DNA from: Marinomonas gallaica
GTDB lineage: Bacteria > Pseudomonadota > Gammaproteobacteria > Pseudomonadales > Marinomonadaceae
DNA: 63,561 bases
NCBI RefSeq assembly: GCF_001639745.1
Contig: NZ_LTAX01000021.1
Coordinates: 1-63,561, forward strand
Direction: 5' to 3'
The notes beneath the pieces are model-generated. The model made no database searches. It was not told the origin of the DNA and saw nothing but the letters and a program-made list of their open reading frames with translations. This document shows, in pieces, positions 18,827 through 27,100 of this stretch; the first letter of the stretch is position 1, and each line of letters opens with the position of its first letter. The position numbers and the translations under genes are program-made.

Positions 18827-19819
18827 ATGTCAATCGAGATTCATAGCTATTTAAATGCTGAAGATACCGATGTTGAGAGCATTCCAGTCATTGATATCAG
18901 TCGCCTAATAAACGGTACCGATCCAGAAGCTGTTGCAAAGAAAATTGGCGACGTATGCGAACATTTGGGTTTTTTATACATCGTTAATCATGGCGTTAGC
19001 GCAGAATTAATGACCAAAGTTCAAGACTATACCGAAAAATTTTTTGCACTGCCGTTAGAGGAAAAACAGAAACTTAGCATAGAAAACAGTGGCGAAACGT
19101 TACGTGGTTATATTCCGATGTTTGGTGAAAATGTTGATCCAGAGTTTACTCAGGATTTTAAAGAATGTTTTGACTACGCCGCTCATGAAGAGCATGTATC
19201 ACCATTTTTTGGGCCAAACCTGATGCCAGAATCGTCATTGCCAGGCTTTAAAGAAACGATGGAAGCTTACCATGCTGAAATGCTTAAACTAGCGAATAAA
19301 TTAATCGGAGCCATTGCTTTAAGCCTTGGATTACCATTTGACTACTTCTACAAAATGCAGCAAAAGCCCATCTCTATTCAGCGTATTTTGCACTATCCAC
19401 CGCAAACGGGTGCAATATCTCGTGAAAAAATTGGTATCGGTGAGCATACTGATTACGGCTTTTTAACCATTCTATCGCAGGATTCTGTCGGCGGCTTACA
19501 AGTAAAGAATCGTGAGGGGCAGTGGATAAGTGCCCCACCGATCGAGGGCAGCTTTATCGTAAACATTGGCGACTTGGTGCAAACGTACACCAATGATCGC
19601 TACATCTCTACTTACCATCGCGTGATTAACACCAGTGGTAAAGAGCGATATTCATATCCATTCTTCATGGATATGGACTTCGATGCTGTGGTGGAGCCTG
19701 TGGCAACTTGCGTGTCCGGTGAAACTCCAGCGAAATACTCGGCGTATACTTGTGGTGAACACAAGTTTCGTCGATTCGTTGATAGCTATGAACACCTTCA
19801 AGTTGAGAAGAGTGCTTAA
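18827..19819 (+). CDS. isopenicillin-N-synthase-family 2OG/Fe(II) dioxygenase
   Basis: 330 residues with the two-domain layout of the family: a DIOX_N segment (IPVIDISRLINGTDPEA) followed by the double-stranded beta-helix core. The iron ligands are visible as H207 and D209 in GEHTDYGFLTIL and H264 in STYHRVIN. R274-Y-S276 is the RxS pair that holds 2-oxoglutarate. Such enzymes hydroxylate, demethylate or cleave small substrates using O2. The context of betaine-type transport and Rieske demethylase suggests attack on a quaternary amine or its product, as gamma-butyrobetaine or proline hydroxylases do, but the substrate is not readable from sequence. A good ribosome site (AGGAGAGAG) precedes ATG 18827. 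Confidence 0.92.
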   Translation: MSIEIHSYLNAEDTDVESIPVIDISRLINGTDPEAVAKKIGDVCEHLGFLYIVNHGVSAELMTKVQDYTEKFFALPLEEKQKLSIENSGETLRGYIPMFGENVDPEFTQDFKECFDYAAHEEHVSPFFGPNLMPESSLPGFKETMEAYHAEMLKLANKLIGAIALSLGLPFDYFYKMQQKPISIQRILHYPPQTGAISREKIGIGEHTDYGFLTILSQDSVGGLQVKNREGQWISAPPIEGSFIVNIGDLVQTYTNDRYISTYHRVINTSGKERYSYPFFMDMDFDAVVEPVATCVSGETPAKYSAYTCGEHKFRRFVDSYEHLQVEKSA

Positions 19820-19852
19820 CGTTATCAGCATGGTACAAAAATCACCCTTTAG

Positions 19853-19879
19853 CCGTAAGGTCACCCTTACGGTTTTTTT
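19853..19879 (+). terminator. terminator after the 2OG dioxygenase gene
   Basis: Stem CCGTAAGG / CCTTACGG with loop tcac, followed by seven T residues. Confidence 0.9.
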
Positions 19880-19911
19880 AAATACTTTTCTAAGCGTGAA
19901 AAATCAAACAC

Positions 19912-19946
19912 AAAAAAGCACCATTTGCCTCTCATCAAATGGTGCT
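19912..19946 (-). terminator. terminator of the BCCT gene on the minus strand
   Basis: The inverted repeat AGCACCATTTG / CAAATGGTGCT at 19918-19946 is followed on the minus strand by six T residues. It stands back to back with the plus-strand terminator just upstream. Confidence 0.85.
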
Positions 19947-19972
19947 TAGGTTTTGCTATGAGCAGGCTAAAT

Positions 19973-21478
19973 TTAGCCTATCATACGTTTTTCATCCTGT
20001 AGGCCACGTAAAACGGAATAGCACATTAATACGCATAGTATGGCAAATGGAAATCCTGTTGCAATGGCCAGTGCTTGAAGTGAACCCAGACCACCGCCAA
20101 GTAGAAGGGCGATGGCAATAAGGCCCTCAAATAAACACCAGAACATGCGTTGCATTACTGGTGTTGTCTCAACTCCACCGGCACAAATAGTGTCTACAAC
20201 AAGTGAGCCAGAATCAGAAGAAGTGATAAAGAACACTAATACCAAGACGATGCCTAAGGCGGAAGAGATCGTTGCGAATGGAAGCTCTTGAAGCATCACA
20301 AAAAGCGAAAGTTCTGGCGTCCAGTTTAAAAGAGTTTGTTGTACTTCCATGTAGCCTCCAACCATTTGCGAAATGGCATTACCGCCAAAACCGGCCATCC
20401 AAGCAGTACTAACTAGTGTCGGAACAAGTAACATACAGATAATGAATTCACGAATAGTTCTACCGACTGAGATTCTCGCGATAAACATCCCCACGAAGGG
20501 TGACCATGCGATCCACCATGCCCAATAAAGCGTGGTCCACCCATGGAAATAGCCTGTATCTTCACGGCCAACCCAATTTGAAAGAGCAGGCAATTCAATG
20601 AAGTAGCCTTTCAGCCCTAACAAAAAGGTCATCAAAATATCAGTGGTTGCACCGACAAAAACGATGAATAAAAACAACATAAGAGCCAACAGCATATTCA
20701 GCTCTGAGAGGCGTTTAACGCCGCCATCTAAGCCGCGATATACTGAAAACATAGCGATACCCGTGACCACTAGAATGATAATCACCATTAAGGTGTTATC
20801 TGCTTCGATACCAAAAATGTAGTTAATGCCTGCCGCGGCTTGCGTGGCACCATAGCCAAGCGATGTGGCCAAGCCCGCCAATGTTGCCAAAGCGGCAAAC
20901 GTATCAATGCAGTGACCAGGCCAGCCCCACACTTTTTCGCCCAGAATAGGGTAGAAAGCGGAGCGAATAGTCATTGGCATTCCTTTGTTATAGCAAAAAA
21001 TACCTAAACCTAGAGAGACAACGGCATAAGCTGCCCAAGGGTGAATACCCCAATGAAAAAGCGTGGCCGCCATCCCGCTTTGTACGGCTGTATTACGGTC
21101 AAAGCTAGGGATTAAAGTGCCGTCAGCATTAATGGTCGCTTCTTGGCCTAAGGGTGGGAATAATGTGTGCTGCATCGGTTCAAGCACACCGTAAAATACC
21201 AACCCGATACCCATGCCTGCAGCAAACAGCATTGAAAACCAACTGATACGTGAATAGGCGGGTTTAGCATTTACACCACCCAGTTTGATTTTACTGTACG
21301 GAGAGACGATTAAGTACAGACAAAACACCACAAAAACATTCATGCTGATGGCAAAGACCCAGTCAAATTGAGTCGTGAGCCAAGGTCTTAATGTGCCAAA
21401 AATATCGCTGGCGGTTTCTGAGAAGATTAAGCAAAAGGCAACCAAAAGCACTACTAAGCATGCGGTTAAACTAAACAC
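19973..21478 (-). CDS. BCCT-family transporter with an in-frame stop in its 5' end
   Basis: 501 residues in the open part, with 11-12 membrane segments and full BCCT hallmarks: FAAGMGIGLVFYGVLEPMQH (Na+-type GMGIG motif), WAWWIAWSPFVGMFIARISV and GRTIREF. An ATG at 21589 with a strong ribosome site (AGGAACACC) begins MTSDNKPRQSNYVTDYQAGQ, then meets TAA at 21518-21520 (codon 24). The same frame resumes with VKIGPFSVDIHQSVFSLTAC, which looks like native BCCT N-terminus. The frame can only be used from GTG 21478, which would begin inside the first helix region, or by readthrough. The gene is therefore either a recent pseudogene or N-terminally trimmed. The substrate is likely a quaternary amine given the cluster. 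Confidence 0.85.
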   Translation of the reverse strand: MFSLTACLVVLLVAFCLIFSETASDIFGTLRPWLTTQFDWVFAISMNVFVVFCLYLIVSPYSKIKLGGVNAKPAYSRISWFSMLFAAGMGIGLVFYGVLEPMQHTLFPPLGQEATINADGTLIPSFDRNTAVQSGMAATLFHWGIHPWAAYAVVSLGLGIFCYNKGMPMTIRSAFYPILGEKVWGWPGHCIDTFAALATLAGLATSLGYGATQAAAGINYIFGIEADNTLMVIIILVVTGIAMFSVYRGLDGGVKRLSELNMLLALMLFLFIVFVGATTDILMTFLLGLKGYFIELPALSNWVGREDTGYFHGWTTLYWAWWIAWSPFVGMFIARISVGRTIREFIICMLLVPTLVSTAWMAGFGGNAISQMVGGYMEVQQTLLNWTPELSLFVMLQELPFATISSALGIVLVLVFFITSSDSGSLVVDTICAGGVETTPVMQRMFWCLFEGLIAIALLLGGGLGSLQALAIATGFPFAILCVLMCYSVLRGLQDEKRMIG

Positions 21479-21680
21479 GGATTGGTGAATATCGACACTA
21501 AATGGGCCGATTTTTACTTAGGCATTATCCTGTCCCGCTTGGTAGTCCGTCACGTAATTCGACTGTCTAGGTTTATTATCACTAGTCATAATTAGGTGTT
21601 CCTTTAAAGTTTATAAACGCAAATTAGCCTATAAACAGATTCGTTATTTCATTGATAGATTAAGTAGAGCGAGAGGAGGG

Positions 21681-21698
21681 CGCAGGGCGAACCCTGCG
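21681..21698. other. GC-rich hairpin between gbcB-like and BCCT genes
   Basis: CGCAGGG, loop cgaa, CCCTGCG lies just downstream of the reductase stop on the minus strand. No T run follows, so it is more likely an mRNA 3' stabilising fold or a small repeat than a simple terminator. Confidence 0.4.
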
Positions 21699-21704
21699 GG
21701 AGCG

Positions 21705-22814
21705 TTAAATCTCGATTTCAATATCACTTTTAACGCGAGTACAGCAAGAAAGAACATAGCCTTCTTCAATTTCTTCTTCTGAAATGCCGCCGTTATGATT
21801 CATGTCGTACTCGCCATGAATCACTTTTACTCGACACGCACCGCAAATGCCTAAGCCACAGGCTTTAGAAATGTTGACCCCAGCTTCAGCTGCGGCTTCA
21901 TTGAGCGTTAAGTCTAGCCCAACTTCTTGCAGAATGCCCATTTCAGGAATTCGTAACATGACCGCAGGTTTAGGTTGTAAGTCTTCAAGCTCTGCTTGAG
22001 CGGCATGTTTTTCGGCTTGTTCAACATCTTTAATCGGTGTCTCACCAAAAGACTCTTCATGATAGCGACTCATGTCAAAGCCAGAATTTTCTAGCAGTGC
22101 GCGAATGGCTTTCATGTAAGGGCTAGGGCCGCAACAGAACACTTCACGTTCCATAAAATCAGGGGCAAGTAGCTGTAGCATGTGCGAATTAAGGTAACCG
22201 CGATAACCGCCCCAAGCTTCGCCCACATTAGTGCGTTCACAGATTAAATGCATTTTGAAGTTGTCTATCCGAGTAGACATGTATTCAAGTTCTTTTGCAT
22301 AGATAATGTCTTTCGGTGAGCGGGCACTGTGCGCAAACACCATATCTACTTCTGAGTCGGTATTAAACCACCAACGAGCCATTGACATGACAGGGGTGAT
22401 TCCGACACCACCAGATAGTAGAAGTACTTTGTCAGATGGAAAATCCATGCAGTTAAATCGGCCCACTGGACCGTGAACCGCTATTTGATCGCCTGCTTTT
22501 AGATTATCGTGTAACCAATTTGAAACGACACCGCCAGGTACTCGCTTCACGGTAATTGAGAAGCTGTAAGGAATTGAGGGTGAACTCGAAATTGTGTAGG
22601 AGCGCATGATGCGCTCTTCAGCAATATCAAGCTCCAATGTCACGAATTGACCAGGTTTAAAAAAGAACATCACAGGTTCATTCATACTAAAGGTGAAGGT
22701 CGTGACATCGTGAGTTTCTGGGATGACAGTCACACATCGAACAAGATGACGTCCATTCCCCCAGATTTGAGTGTTCATCGGATTTAAAAAATCAGATGCA
22801 TTAAAGTCGCTCAT
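21705..22814 (-). CDS. gbcB: Rieske oxygenase reductase subunit, GbcB-like
   Basis: 369 residues with three domains in order: an FAD-binding barrel (RSYTISSSP near residue 87), an NAD-binding domain (VLLLSGGVGITPVMSMARWW; CCGPSPYMKAIRALL) and a C-terminal plant-type 2Fe-2S ferredoxin domain with CGLGICGACRVKV and the distal Cys in LSCCTRV. It passes electrons from NAD(P)H to the Rieske oxygenase encoded at 27101-28309. In Pseudomonas the GbcAB pair N-demethylates glycine betaine to dimethylglycine. ATG 22814 follows GGGAGAATGTT and is preferred over the longer frame. Close homologues act on proline betaine (stachydrine) or carnitine, so the substrate is open. Confidence 0.88.
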   Translation of the reverse strand: MSDFNASDFLNPMNTQIWGNGRHLVRCVTVIPETHDVTTFTFSMNEPVMFFFKPGQFVTLELDIAEERIMRSYTISSSPSIPYSFSITVKRVPGGVVSNWLHDNLKAGDQIAVHGPVGRFNCMDFPSDKVLLLSGGVGITPVMSMARWWFNTDSEVDMVFAHSARSPKDIIYAKELEYMSTRIDNFKMHLICERTNVGEAWGGYRGYLNSHMLQLLAPDFMEREVFCCGPSPYMKAIRALLENSGFDMSRYHEESFGETPIKDVEQAEKHAAQAELEDLQPKPAVMLRIPEMGILQEVGLDLTLNEAAAEAGVNISKACGLGICGACRVKVIHGEYDMNHNGGISEEEIEEGYVLSCCTRVKSDIEIEI

Positions 22815-22860
22815 AACATTCTCCCGAAGCGCTTTGGGCATTTCTATTCAATAAAGCGGA

Positions 22861-24219
22861 TTACAGTTCTTTGCCAGCCTGCCATTGCTTCCAGCGCATC
22901 GTCATATTGGCACCGATTGACAAGAAGGGCTCAGGGGGTAGCTTGCTGGGCTGATCATGTTCTAAAAATTGATTAAGCCACTCAGATTGACCCAGTACGG
23001 CTTGTTCTGCAGCAGCCATCCCTGAAAGTGTGCCTTTTACAGTGCCTAAACCATTCTGGCAGCAGGCAGACCAAATTCTCTCTTCAATTTCACCGAAGGC
23101 AGGCATCGAATTAAGTGATAAACATAAGCGCCCGCCCCAACGGTGTTCCATGTCCACCCCTTGCAGCATAGGAAAGCGGTCTTTGAAAGACTGATCTTGC
23201 ATGGCTTTCGCACGTCTCATATCAGCCTGTGGTGCTTCTAGGGACTGATTTAGGGTCGCTAAATTTCTAATGATGATGCGATCACCGCTGCCCGCGTAAT
23301 TAGAAACTTTACGAACGGTTGTGCCCATCGGGTCGGCAGGTAGAATGCCCCAATCGCTTTGACCACCTAGTTTTGACAGCTCGCTTGAAGTAAGTTTTCG
23401 CGTCATTGAAGCGTAGGTAAACACATGCAACAAACGTTTTGGAAAGAAACCAAACGACTGGATGTGGCCATTAACAGCCAAGATGATGTGCTTGCTTTTC
23501 ACGGCACCTTTTGGAGTACGTAAAGTATGAAGATCACCTGAAGTTAGCTCAACGACCGGAGTATTTTCATAGATACTGACACGTTGGCTGAGGCCTCTAG
23601 CGCAACGTCGGATAAATGCTGCTGGTTGCACCATTGCTCCGCCCTCAGTTTGCAGTCCCTTAATATAAAAAGACGAACCAGTCATAGCTGTCATTTCCCC
23701 TGCATTTTTAACTGAAAAGGCTTCACCAATCTCGGCAAGGTGTTTTGCGTAACTGAGTATGTGTTGAATACCTTGTTGCGTCGAGGCTCCGGTGACTTTG
23801 CAGCTGCGGCTAAAAACCGCTTTAGGCATGTCGTATTCCATAGCAGTTTGTTCGGCAAAATCGATAGCATGTCGATTAAGAAGAATACTATTTAGATCAC
23901 GATCGTTACTGCCTGTATAAGAGTCAGAGTTTAGTTCATGCGGTAGGTCAATCATGAAGCCACTGTTGCGTCCAGCAGGGCCTTCTGCGATACGTGATGC
24001 TTCGAGTACAACGATTTTGTCGCTTTCAGGGAGCAGTTGCGTAAGACGACGTGCAGCCGCTAATCCGGCCCATCCTGCTCCAACAATGACCCAGTCAGCG
24101 GTTGTATCTTGCTCCAGTGTTGGGTAGCCCTCATCTGGGTGTAGAATACTATTCCAAGCCGCTGGACCTGGATCTTTTGGGAGTCGTGTAATTTTTTTTT
24201 GTATCATATCCAATCCCAT
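22861..24219 (-). CDS. FAD-dependent amine/amino-acid oxidoreductase (DAO family)
   Basis: About 452 residues. The dinucleotide-binding motif is DWVIVGAGWAGLAAARRL near residue 43. It is followed by GPAGRNSGFMIDLPHE, a pattern of the DAO group that includes gamma-glutamylputrescine oxidase and sarcosine-type oxidases. The C-terminal part (HRWGGRLCLSLNSMPAFGEI, ACCQNGLGTVKGTLSGMAAA) closes the FAD site. It would oxidise a secondary amine or D-amino acid to an imine with release of an aldehyde or keto acid. It lies between the reductase and an aldehyde dehydrogenase, consistent with handling of the demethylated product. The start may be ATG 24219 or 24207; the latter has GGGATTGGA before it. 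Confidence 0.88.
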   Translation of the reverse strand: MGLDMIQKKITRLPKDPGPAAWNSILHPDEGYPTLEQDTTADWVIVGAGWAGLAAARRLTQLLPESDKIVVLEASRIAEGPAGRNSGFMIDLPHELNSDSYTGSNDRDLNSILLNRHAIDFAEQTAMEYDMPKAVFSRSCKVTGASTQQGIQHILSYAKHLAEIGEAFSVKNAGEMTAMTGSSFYIKGLQTEGGAMVQPAAFIRRCARGLSQRVSIYENTPVVELTSGDLHTLRTPKGAVKSKHIILAVNGHIQSFGFFPKRLLHVFTYASMTRKLTSSELSKLGGQSDWGILPADPMGTTVRKVSNYAGSGDRIIIRNLATLNQSLEAPQADMRRAKAMQDQSFKDRFPMLQGVDMEHRWGGRLCLSLNSMPAFGEIEERIWSACCQNGLGTVKGTLSGMAAAEQAVLGQSEWLNQFLEHDQPSKLPPEPFLSIGANMTMRWKQWQAGKEL

Positions 24220-24302
24220 CAATTGAGCAGAAGAGAAGTTCCTCCTCTAATCCGATAAATCCGGAAAGAGGAGGCTCCCCGTTGCAAATCGACCCTAGGT
24301 GT

Positions 24303-25820
24303 TTAGTCGATTGCACCGTCCACGGCACTGTCACTTAAATCAATCCAGATGGTTTTAAGCTCAGTGTATTGATCATGGGCATGGATAGAATTGTCGCGAC
24401 CTCCAAAGCCAGACTGTTTGTAACCACCGAAAGGTGTTGTGACATCCCCTTCACCGAAACAATTGACGGTGACGGTGCCTGCTTTAATCGCTTGGGCAGC
24501 CCGAATTGCTTTCTTCGCATTCGCAGTGAAGACGGATGCCGCTAGACCGTATTCTGTGTCATTGGCTACTTGCAATGCTTCCTCGTAGCTGTTGACCGTG
24601 ATGACAGACAAGACCGGCCCAAAGATTTCTTCACGAGCCAATTCGTCTGAGTTTGACACGCCGTCAAAAATCGTTGGTTGGATAAATATCCCATCGATAG
24701 TTTCACCGCCGACAACTACGTTGTAACCGGCTTGTTTGCCTTTTTCTAGAAAACCGGAGACTTTTTCAAAATGGCCTTTATCGATCATAGCGCCTAACGC
24801 ATTTTGAGGGTCTAAAGGGTTACCAACTTTCCATTCCCGAGCATGTGCTTTGACGCGCGCCATTAAGGCATCTTTTACACCTGATTGAACAATCAGGCGT
24901 GAACCTGCAGAACAATTCTCCCCCATGTTCCAGAAGGCCGCGGCACAAACTTGCTCAGCGACAAAGTCTAGGTCTTCGGCATCGTCTAAAACAATACACG
25001 GGTTCTTGCCACCAAGTTCTAAGACGACTTTCTTCATATTTGAATCTGCTGAATAGCGAAGGAAGCGTCGACCGGTTGCGGTGGAGCCGGTGAACGTCAC
25101 CATGTCTACATCCATGTGCAATCCAAGCGGTTCGCCAACGTCAGCTCCTCCACCTGTTACGATGTTAAGCACACCACGAGGTATCCCAGCTTCTGCTGCG
25201 AGTTCAGCGATACGAAGTGCTGTTAACGATGTTTGAGCAGCAGGCTTGATCACTATTGAACAACCCGCTGCTAAAGCTGGAGCAATTTTCCAAACCAACA
25301 TTAGCAGTGGGAAGTTCCAAGGTAAAACAGCACCGACCACGCCGATTGGTTCACGTACGATCATTGAAATAGCATCCGAACCAACCGGTGCAGTTTGGTC
25401 ATAAATCTTATCGGCCAACTCAGCATGCCAGTTCATAATGTGAACGAACTCATCAATGTCTAGGTTTTCACAGTCAGTAATGGGTTTACCTGAATCAAGG
25501 CTTTCCATAACGGCCAGTTCATGTCGGTTACGAAGTACCAGCTTAGACAGTTTAATGAGTATTTCTTTGCGCTCACTTGGATGTAATTTACTCCAACGGC
25601 CGTCTTCGAACGCTTCACGAGCTTTATCGACGGCAAAATCTACATCTTCTTTAGCACACGCAGCGATGTCAGCTAAGTGTTCGCCTGTTGCAGGGTTTGT
25701 TGTTACAAATGTCTTGCCAGATGCAGCTGGGCGATACTTACCATCGATGAATGCCATGGATGGTAATGTTAGAGAGCCAGCAATGGCTTGGTATTCTTGC
25801 AAAGTTAATACGTTTGACAT
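24303..25820 (-). CDS. aldehyde dehydrogenase, PuuC/BADH-like
   Basis: 505 residues of a class 1/2-like ALDH. VGAVLPWNFPLLMLVWKIAP marks the cofactor tunnel and FTGSTATGRRFLRY the Rossmann turn. VLELGGKNPCIVLDDAEDLD holds the general-base Glu, and FWNMGENCSAGSRLIV the catalytic Cys. The pattern is closest to gamma-glutamyl-gamma-aminobutyraldehyde and betaine aldehyde dehydrogenases. It lies two bases from the DHDPS-family gene on the same strand and just upstream of the DAO gene, so these three are one transcript. It likely oxidises the aldehyde made by the oxidase or lyase steps. Confidence 0.92.
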   Translation of the reverse strand: MSNVLTLQEYQAIAGSLTLPSMAFIDGKYRPAASGKTFVTTNPATGEHLADIAACAKEDVDFAVDKAREAFEDGRWSKLHPSERKEILIKLSKLVLRNRHELAVMESLDSGKPITDCENLDIDEFVHIMNWHAELADKIYDQTAPVGSDAISMIVREPIGVVGAVLPWNFPLLMLVWKIAPALAAGCSIVIKPAAQTSLTALRIAELAAEAGIPRGVLNIVTGGGADVGEPLGLHMDVDMVTFTGSTATGRRFLRYSADSNMKKVVLELGGKNPCIVLDDAEDLDFVAEQVCAAAFWNMGENCSAGSRLIVQSGVKDALMARVKAHAREWKVGNPLDPQNALGAMIDKGHFEKVSGFLEKGKQAGYNVVVGGETIDGIFIQPTIFDGVSNSDELAREEIFGPVLSVITVNSYEEALQVANDTEYGLAASVFTANAKKAIRAAQAIKAGTVTVNCFGEGDVTTPFGGYKQSGFGGRDNSIHAHDQYTELKTIWIDLSDSAVDGAID

Positions 25821-25822
25821 GC

Positions 25823-26773
25823 TTAGGCTCCCGCTTTTTTGTTGGCTTTGGCTGTTTGACCCTGCGCTGGTGCTTCTTCTAGAATGCTGGCAATGGCCGT
25901 TTTCAAGGTACGTACGACTTGTTCCATTTGGCGTTTGTCGTCTTTGTTAAGATCACGTAGAGGGCTGCGTACAGTTCCTGCAAAGCGGCCATCCATAGTG
26001 ACACCGTATTTAACGGACTGGATGAATTTTCCACCCTGTTCTAGAACACGCATTAGCGGCATCATGGCAGACATGATTCGACGGCCTTTGATGAAGTCAT
26101 TTTCCAAAACACATGCTTGGTATAAAGCGATGTGCTCTTTTGCAAGGAAGTTGGAACCAGCACAAACCCAGCTGCGAGCGCCCCATGCAAAAAACTCCAA
26201 CGCTTGATCATCCATCCCACATGCCGTTTGAATATGAGGGTAATCACGCATCATCATGTGTAATCGGTTAATATCTCCAGAGCTCTCTTTAATGCCGCAG
26301 AAGTTTTTAGATTGACCAACTCGGTCAAGAAACTCTTCTTCCATATTAACGCCCATACGATCTGGGTAGTTATAAAGCATGATGGGCATATCGGCTGCAC
26401 GATCGATAGCGAGTGCATGCAGTGACAGCTCTCGCTGTGTTGGAAGAGAGTAAGGAGGTGTTGCGACAAGTAGCACATCAGCGCCGCTTTTAGCGCCTGC
26501 TTCAGCCAGTTTTAAAGAGGCTTTTGGATCCAAAGACCCTGTACCAAAGATGATTTGTGCTTGATCGCCAACGACTTCTTTTGCTTTCGTCAACAACTCA
26601 ACACGTTCTTCATGACTTTCAACGTAGTATTCACCGGTGGTGCCACCGATCATTAAACCGTGTACACCTTCGTTCACAAGATGCTTGACATGTGTTTGGT
26701 AGGCGTCAAAGTCAATAGAACTGTCATCTCGAAAAGGGGTAATGACAGGTGTATAAATGCCTTCAAATTTCAT
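25823..26773 (-). CDS. dihydrodipicolinate synthase (DHDPS/NAL) family enzyme
   Basis: 316 residues forming a TIM barrel. The substrate-carboxylate motif GGTTGEYYVES replaces the TTGS of true DHDPS. The Tyr in MLYNYPDRMGVNME and the Schiff-base Lys in FCGIKESSGDINRL are both present, so it is an active class I lyase or dehydratase. A housekeeping dapA role is unlikely because it sits in a catabolic operon. One precedent is HypD-type pyrroline-4-hydroxy-2-carboxylate deaminase in hydroxyproline degradation, which works with a DAO-family oxidase and a ketoglutarate-semialdehyde dehydrogenase. Another is a 2-keto-acid aldolase. The C-terminal 20 residues are a basic tail unusual for the family. 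Confidence 0.88.
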   Translation of the reverse strand: MKFEGIYTPVITPFRDDSSIDFDAYQTHVKHLVNEGVHGLMIGGTTGEYYVESHEERVELLTKAKEVVGDQAQIIFGTGSLDPKASLKLAEAGAKSGADVLLVATPPYSLPTQRELSLHALAIDRAADMPIMLYNYPDRMGVNMEEEFLDRVGQSKNFCGIKESSGDINRLHMMMRDYPHIQTACGMDDQALEFFAWGARSWVCAGSNFLAKEHIALYQACVLENDFIKGRRIMSAMMPLMRVLEQGGKFIQSVKYGVTMDGRFAGTVRSPLRDLNKDDKRQMEQVVRTLKTAIASILEEAPAQGQTAKANKKAGA

Positions 26774-27100
26774 TTTTATCTCTCACTTTAATGTCGATTT
26801 ATTGCGGGTCAGGCAATGAACTCTTAGGTGTTAAATATTTATTCGTGATAAAAATATTACTTATTTATTGGCATTACTCACAATCAACCTTTTTTCGGTA
26901 TCTAGCCTAACTTCTCGTTATCAATTGCAGGTTTTGCTCCTTTTTATTAAGGGGTAAACTCATTTTTGAGCTTTTTTAGGCTGTTTAGCCATCTAAAAAT
27001 TGAAGGTTACTTTCAATATATAAACTGGGATTATTTAATTTTACTGGTCAAAAAAAATGCGACCGTTTGGCCGCATTTTAAAGATGGGTGTTAATGAGTA
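26774..27100. other. AT-rich intergenic region with the promoter of the DHDPS-ALDH-DAO run
   Basis: This stretch lies between two minus-strand genes. The part nearer 26774 should hold the promoter of the lyase, ALDH and DAO transcript. The part at 27054-27079 is the gbcA-like terminator. No further gene or operator could be supported. Confidence 0.4.
27054..27079 (-). terminator. terminator of the gbcA-like gene
   Basis: AAAATGCG and CGCATTTT pair with an inner CC/GG step. On the minus strand the hairpin is followed by a run of T residues. Confidence 0.8.
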
